Shown: piece after piece, positions 58,310 to 64,000 of the stretch
Position numbering within the stretch: position 1 is the stretch's first letter
Layout: every line of letters starts with the position of its first letter
Made by a program: the position numbers and the translations under genes
The notes under the pieces: model-generated
The model's database searches: none
What the model was told of the DNA's origin: nothing
Seen by the model: the letters and a program-made list of their open reading frames with translations, nothing else
DNA from: Chrysomallon squamiferum
Lineage: Eukaryota > Mollusca > Gastropoda > Neomphalida > Peltospiridae
Direction: 5' to 3'
Assembly: GCA_012295275.1 (NCBI GenBank)
Contig: CM022679.1
Span: 29,344,664 to 29,408,663 of the forward strand
DNA: 64,000 bases

Positions 58310-58547
58310 TTGTCGTCCCATTCAGTGAAATTCCCAGCTGGTCGAAACATAAGTAATTGTCTGTTTTATAAACACAACTTTATTATATGTATAGGTTAAT
58401 GACCTCACTCATGATTGAAGTAAACTTCATTTTATAGCACGTGTCTGTTATTATTTAATTTCATTCAGTATTAATTTTCTTCTTAACGTCTCTCTACAGT
58501 GTACTGTGTTTTAGTATCTCAGGTTTTCTTTAACTTTTATTATTCAC

Positions 58548-58588
<41 letters not shown>

Positions 58589-59330
58589 GGTGTGTGTATG
58601 TTAAAAATGTACTAGCTTAAGAACATGTATAATTATTATTAAAAAAACAATTGAAATCATTTTGTAATTTTGGTCTCTAAGGATTCGAGCTGACATAAGC
58701 TGACCGCTGTAAACTACGTATGTATGTATGCTTAAATATGTACCTTTTTGTTATGGTCTCTTTTGTAAGATTCCCCTTCTTGTTTTTGTTGTTTGTTTGT
58801 TTTCTGTTTCTTGTTTTTGTTGTTGCTGTTCTTGTTGTTATTTTTTTGATTTTTTTTGAATTTTAGTTTTATTTTGATTCGTGTTATATTATATATATAT
58901 TCGTGGTATTTATATACAACAAATTTCTTTAAATATTGGAATCATTAATAACGAATGTTAAGGAACAGATTACATAAACTGAACGATAAACATTTTCTGA
59001 TTCACAAAACATCAGATTTTAACTTCATTTTTCAGAAAACTGTTTGAATTGAAATACTGATCTAATGATACTGACAAATGTTTATTCTGCTCTGATATAT
59101 ATTTTTTGTAATATATAGACAGACCTTCACGATTCCATGGTGTTTTTCACCTTATTTCTGTAACATGTTTGTATATCACATTTTTCATTTATAACTGTCA
59201 GCGTATAATGGTTGTATCTCGTATATACTTGAATTTAAATACATTACACTAAATGATATTACTCTTCTGTTTTATATATTTACATATTATACTTTAGTAA
59301 CGATTTTTTAGTTACTGAAATTATTATTAT
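58310..59330. repeat. Cluster of inverted copies of flanking sequence
   Basis: 58310-58600 is a reverse-complement relative of 63290-64000 (GTCTGTTTTATAAACACAACTTT; CTCTCTACAGTGTA; (TG)n against (CA)n). 58960-59095 is a reverse-complement relative of 57630-57780. 59140-59330 is a reverse-complement relative of a gene F intron (about 55440-55660). The area therefore records several inverted duplications. Confidence 0.65.
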
Positions 59331-59810
59331 TATTATTAATATTTGCTATCATCATCATCATCATTTTTATTAATTATTTATATTAATATATTTTGTGTTT
59401 GTTGTTGTGTTTTATTATAAAGTTACATTATCATTTCTAAGTTTTCAATACATTTCAGTAAAACAAAATCTTAAACATACTGAACACAGGGCACAGTTTT
59501 AAATCTTTGTCTAATTTAAAATATACATTATTAACTGGATGTAAAGATAAACATTACACTGTATTCTAAGAGAAGAAGAAGAAGGAGAAGAAGAAGAAGA
59601 AGAAGAAGAAGAAGAAGAAGGAAAGCAATTGCAGCTTACTGAGTTAGTACTATTGTATAATGGGTTAAAGATGGAAGTATATAAATATGGAAAAAAGAAA
59701 CATCAAAAAGACGACAAGAACAGCAGTAAATTTAAAAAGAAAAAGAAAAACAAAGAGATAAAGAATTAAAAAAGAAAATAAGAAATAAATATCAAATTAA
59801 GAGTGTATTG

Positions 59811-59816
59811 TTTATT
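59811..59816 (-). terminator. Polyadenylation signal of peptide gene G
   Basis: AATAAA on the minus strand about 65 bases after the predicted stop. Confidence 0.5.
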
Positions 59817-59880
59817 CTCATTAGAAATAAAACAGCTGTTTCATGACTGTATTCCAAAAGGCAGGCCAGTTAACTGAAGA

Positions 59881-61066
59881 TCACTGAAAAATAAAATAAT
59901 TTTTTATTATTATTATTATTTATAAGATACACATTAGAGACAAAATGTTTATCTAGTCAGCTTTTATATTCTTAATCCCTATAATAGTTTGGAAAATATG
60001 GACATTTTTTCTTCATTTTAATACAAAAATTGACAATGATTTTTTTTTTTCAATGTTCAAGCTTGAATGGCTACAGAAACCATTTTATTGTTAATTTTTT
60101 AAAGTATGGAAATTTTTCTTTTATTTTAACACAAACAAACTGATAACAATATTTACATGTTCCAAATTGAATAGTGACCACGATAGTTTTGAAAAATATC
60201 AATTCTTTTATTACACTGACGAACAAACTGATAATGATTTTTACATGTTCACATTTGAATGATTATGAAAACTATTTTAACATGTTTCATTCAAAACAAA
60301 TTTAAAATCTATTCTTTACATATTATAATTTGAATAGTTGCATATTTTCACATAATGCAGAACTGAACTTTCGATTGTAGTAGAATCAATATTAATGTTC
60401 CCGAAATGTTAAATGACAGCTGTCCAAAGATTTCCTTACTTTCTCGACTTCTACAGACACGTCTTCAAATATTTTATCGCAGGTTTCTTCACACTCGTCA
60501 ATGAACCTAAAACAACGAAGAATAAATCAGTTCAACAGTTGATTCGACTGAACTTTTAGGCTGCTTATGTTTTAGCCTGTAGCGAGGGGTCCTAAACAAC
60601 ATGAGGCAGATTACAGCTAACAATGAAAACTGATCAGTAAATCCCTACCATACTACTTACAATTAGTTTTTGTTTTTATCAACTTGGCTGGCAGTGGAAA
60701 AGAAACTTTTCATTTGCTTTGATCATTTGGTATCGAACACGGTCAAAGAACGCCATCTTGCTTGCCGTTTGTGCTCAATAAGTCAGGGGAAGCTACTCCA
60801 TCAAAGCATGTTTTTACATTGTTTAGATATATTATTATTAAAATCAGAAAAATAAAATAAAATAAAATAAAATAATAATAACTGGTCTAAACATATTGTA
60901 AATAAGTAATAAATCACAAAAAGAATGTATATATATATATATAAAAAAAATATTTAAAAAACCTGTTTAAAAATAATAACCAAATTAAATAAAATAATTA
61001 AAAATGACTATTGCTTGGGTATTACTCATTTAACAAACAGAAATAAGTTCACATTAAATAAAATTT

Positions 61067-61142
<76 letters not shown>

Positions 61143-62189
61143 GAACACACACAGATACAAAAGTTTGTATATTTATAAATCATACTTACTCACTAGGATC
61201 TCCACTTCAAAAACAAAATATTATTTCATTTAAACAAAAACGTAACTGTAATATACTATATAATATATTTAAATACAATACACTACGCTTATAAATTTAA
61301 ACACGTAATATTATAAATATAATAAATTTACAGTTATATATATATGTGTGTGTACGATATCACTATATATAAGATAAAGTCATGGTGGTATATTTAAGTT
61401 ATATAATAATATAAATAACAATAACGTATATACAAATTATAATAAAGGTTTCGTTATCAATGAAAATGATACAAACGTACGTTCACACAGACACAGTTGA
61501 AATAAATCATATTAAACTAGACTGTACTAAAGTATGATATGTCGACGTCATGATAGAGATTTACTAATATCTAGAGAAATAATTAAACTAATACGTACGA
61601 GTCACCAGACAGTTCTAACCTAAACGAATAAAAGATAAACATAATCATTAGAAAATATTTCCTAGACAACAAAACGAACCTTTCTGATTTGTATTAGTCA
61701 AACACCAATAGTATAGCAGCTGTAGTAGGAAAAGTAATATCTACAATTACATCATTAACATAATCAACGTCATAAATTATACTATTTATGGCTGTTACTA
61801 TGGAAAATGTCAATAGGTCTACAGGATACATCTTTTATACAATAGCCATTTTCCCAGAATGTCCACAACTTTCTTAGAACAATCACACTTTCCTAGAATG
61901 TCAACAACTTTCTTAGAAAAACCATACTTTCCCAAAACGTCCACAACTTTCTTATAATAACCATACTTTCCTAACAATAAAGCTACAAGTAAGTCGTTGA
62001 CAGAAATAGAATGAAGCAAAAGAAGAAAATGAAATATTCTACTCACGCGCAGTCAGCGACGCAGTTGTCATAATCTTCATCATCACCATCACTATCATTA
62101 CCATCATCGTCGTCGTCGTCGTCATGTGCCATTGACAGTGTTGCAACAGCGAATAGCAGAGACAGTAGGAGCAGTAGTCTTAGATCCAT
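59881..62189 (-). CDS. Peptide gene G, secreted acidic CX3C-CX3C peptide
   Basis: Coding exons in transcript order: 62189-62047, 61204-61190 (15 nt), 60506-60440, 59883-59881 (stop codon only). Total 228 nt, 75 aa, phases 2, 2, 0. The signal peptide begins MDLRLLLLLSLLFAVATL. An Asp-rich run (HDDDDDDDGND) precedes the first motif, NCVADC. The second motif is ECEETC in an acidic exon. Unlike genes B, D and F, whose mature parts are basic, this one is strongly acidic and has one microexon instead of two. The non-coding first exon ends at 62411. The most distant member; the last junction is the least certain. Function unknown. Confidence 0.62.
61070..61140 (+). repeat. (CT)n tract in gene G
   Basis: About 35 CT repeats, 50 bases from the 15-nt microexon, as in genes B-F. 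The matching (GA)-rich tract of this gene lies in intron 1 (62235-62347), beyond the signal-peptide exon. Confidence 0.94.
61835..61990 (-). repeat. 39-bp tandem repeat in gene G intron
   Basis: Four copies. On the gene strand the frame reads GKYGYYKKVVDVL and variants without a stop. It lies 60-210 bases after the donor of the signal-peptide exon. No acceptor and donor pair of matching phase was found, so it is treated as intronic. Confidence 0.75.
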
Positions 62190-62234
62190 CGTGTCTTTAA
62201 GTATAAATAATACATAAAAATACGTGTGCAGGAA

Positions 62235-62251
62235 CAGAGAGAGAGAGAGAA

Positions 62252-62282
<31 letters not shown>

Positions 62283-62311
62283 CAGAGACAGAGACAGAGA
62301 AAGAGAGAGAG

Positions 62312-62349
<38 letters not shown>

Positions 62350-62350
62350 T
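62235..62350 (+). repeat. GA-rich microsatellite in gene G intron 1
   Basis: GAGA with AAAG and CAGA interruptions, ending in GTGTGT. Confidence 0.9.
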
Positions 62351-62519
62351 GTGTGTGTATGTGTAAGCATGTATATATCTGTTTGTGTATGTATGTATGT
62401 TCGTACGTACCTATAAAACTATGCCAAGAATAATCTTTGAAAACTGAAAAGTCGAACTTCTTTTTCCTTCAGTCCAAAAAGCTACTTCTGTTAGCCGAAC
62501 AAGCCGATATTTATATACA

Positions 62520-62950
62520 ATGAAAGATTAATAAATTATGAAAGCATGAAGTTCATCAACATTATTTAATTACCTTTTATACATAGAAAACTGAGTTTTA
62601 ACTAATTTGGTTTAAAAAGCAGTTAAGTATAACAAAAAAAAAAAAACACACACAAAAAAAAAAAAAAAAACACACACACAAAAGAAACCAACGACTAAAC
62701 AACAAGCAGATGTTTTCAGAAACTGTTTATCGAGAAGTAAAATGGGAATTAATTTATTAATTTTGACCATTTATTTTTAAGTGCTTAATTAATTAATCGT
62801 GTGAATGTTTAATTGGATTATTTCAATTTGGCGGAATCGCTAAAAGAAAACTTACTGATATGATGTTCTAATTGTAATGAACTGTTCCATATTACTTGGA
62901 AACCTATCGTCTTTAAATAATTTTAATAATAAGCTATCCATCTAAAAGTA
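62520..62950. other. Intergenic DNA upstream of gene G
   Basis: AT-rich with an A/CA-rich patch at 62635-62685. No gene seen. Confidence 0.4.
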
Positions 62951-62954
62951 TTTA

Positions 62955-63065
62955 TTATAAGATAAGATAAGATAATGCTTTGTTGACCACAAGGAATTGG
63001 TTTTCAATCACAGAGTTAGCTGTCACATATAGAACAAAATAACAAAACAAGAACAACATAAGGAA
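62955..63065 (-). mobile_element. Possible 3' tail of a non-LTR retrotransposon
   Basis: GATAAGATAAGATAATGCTTTGTTGACCACAAGGAATT, which resembles the short tandem 3' tail and TTATTGACC-AAGG-AATT block at the ends of some animal LINEs, read in reverse. Only about 100 bp is left and no coding part is visible. Confidence 0.35.
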
Positions 63066-63120
63066 AAATTTACATTAGAGAGAGAGTAACAATAAATTAT
63101 ACAAAATTAAATACATTTAT

Positions 63121-63126
<6 letters not shown>

Positions 63127-63166
<40 letters not shown>

Positions 63167-63277
63167 ACACACACACACACACACCACACACACACACACA
63201 CATACATCGGTAAACATTAAGTCAACTCGAATCCCTAAAGATAAATTTAGAAAAATGATCTTTTTGTTTTAATTCTT

Positions 63278-63323
<46 letters not shown>

Positions 63324-63340
63324 CCCACACACACAGACAC
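63127..63340 (+). repeat. (CA)n microsatellites
   Basis: Two CA blocks (63134-63205 and 63280-63338) with minor interruptions. Confidence 0.93.
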
Positions 63341-63492
63341 AAAAACACACACACACATGAAAAACAAAAGTTAAAGAAAACCTGCGACAGTAAACCACTT
63401 TACACTGTAGAGAGACGTTAAAAAGAACACTGAGTGAAATTAAATAATAACAAACACGTTATCATAAAAAGAAGATAGCTGACTAAATTCGT

Positions 63493-63997
63493 GAATGAGC
63501 TCATTAACTGTACATATAACAAAGCTGTGCTTATAAAACAGACAAATACTTATGTTTCGAACTGCTTGAGCTCATTAGCTGTACATATAACAAAGCTGTG
63601 CTTATAAAACAGACAAATACTTATGTTTCGAACTGCTTGAGCTCATTAGCTGTACATATAACAAAGCTGTGTTTATAAAACAGACAAATACTTATGTTTC
63701 GAACTGCTTGAGCTCATTAGCTGTACATATAACAAAGCTGTGCTTATAAAACAGACAAATACTTATGTTTCGAACTGCTTGAGCTCATTAACTGTACATA
63801 TAACAAAGCTGTGTTTATAAAACAGACAAATACTTATGTTTCGAACTGCTTGAGCTCATTATGTTATAACAAAGCTGTGTTTATAAAACAGACAAATACT
63901 TATGTTTCGAACTGCTTGAGCTCATTAGCTGTACATATAACAAAGCTGTGCTTATAAAACAGACAGATACTTATGTTTCGAACTGCTGGGAATTTCA
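63493..63997. repeat. 71-bp satellite at the window end
   Basis: Seven near-identical copies of a 71-bp unit (TTGAGCTCATTAGCTGTACA, ATATAACAAAGCTGTG, ACTTATGTTTCGAACTGC). One copy lacks about 11 bp near 63860. The array seems to end in the window at GGGAATTTCACCA. A single diverged unit occurs inverted at about 58325-58430. Confidence 0.93.
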
Positions 63998-64000
63998 CCA

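Noticed and set aside
61819-62046. A possible extra exon of gene G coding GKYG-KKVVD repeats
   Set aside because: No acceptor/donor pair of matching phase was found. The 39-bp repeat is explained as intronic.
63493-63997. The 71-bp satellite as a CRISPR array
   Set aside because: Units are contiguous near-identical tandem copies with no unique spacers, in an animal genome.

Overview
This is nuclear DNA from a bilaterian animal. The genes have GT-AG introns, and microsatellites and AT-rich intergenic DNA are everywhere. The proteins are recognisably metazoan (PICK1, a BUB1/BUBR1-type kinase, the C-terminus of fatty acid synthase). The single kinase gene that combines BUB1 and BUBR1 motifs, together with many small secreted CX3C peptide genes, suggests an invertebrate, perhaps a mollusc or another lophotrochozoan. 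That taxonomic guess is weak.

Layout. 1-0.8 kb: last exon of a fatty-acid-synthase-type gene (+). 3.8-14.6 kb: complete PICK1 (+), ten coding exons, 409 aa, plus a candidate alternative first exon. 16.0-18.1 kb: a gene (+) for an unrecognised secreted Lys/Glu-rich protein, broken by a 2-nt frameshift in its repeat. 18.6-22.0 kb: a head-to-head pair of small secreted-peptide genes made by an inverted duplication that included the promoter. 22.8-37.7 kb: complete MadBub/BUB1 gene (-), 24 coding exons, 1228 aa. It has a TPR region, KEN boxes, ABBA motifs, GLEBS, CD1, a KARD-like motif and an intact kinase. 38-62.5 kb: a minus-strand array of small secreted cysteine-hairpin peptide genes (called A-G here). 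B, D, F and G look intact; A, C and E are broken. Most units also carry an inverted relic of MadBub exon 1. 62.5-64 kb: repeats, including a 71-bp satellite.

The most unusual signal is that tandem repeats sit exactly on splice junctions. PICK1 exon 5 acceptor (36-bp unit, about 48 extra copies), PICK1 exon 9 acceptor (53 bp), MadBub exon 21 acceptor (25 bp) and MadBub exon 6 donor (36+69 bp) are each copied as arrays that include the splice site and the first or last exon bases. Two of the four arrays keep the reading frame, so use of a repeat-borne site would give in-frame protein variants. Two more MadBub arrays begin at donors. A further possible case lies in the peptide genes.

The second system is the peptide array. 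Each gene splits a signal peptide and two CX3C motifs among tiny phase-matched exons of 15-31 nt. In genes B, C, D and F, complementary (CT)n and (GA)n tracts flank the 18-nt microexon. All exon models were built by eye from splice sites, phase and remembered family resemblance; no alignment or RNA evidence was available.
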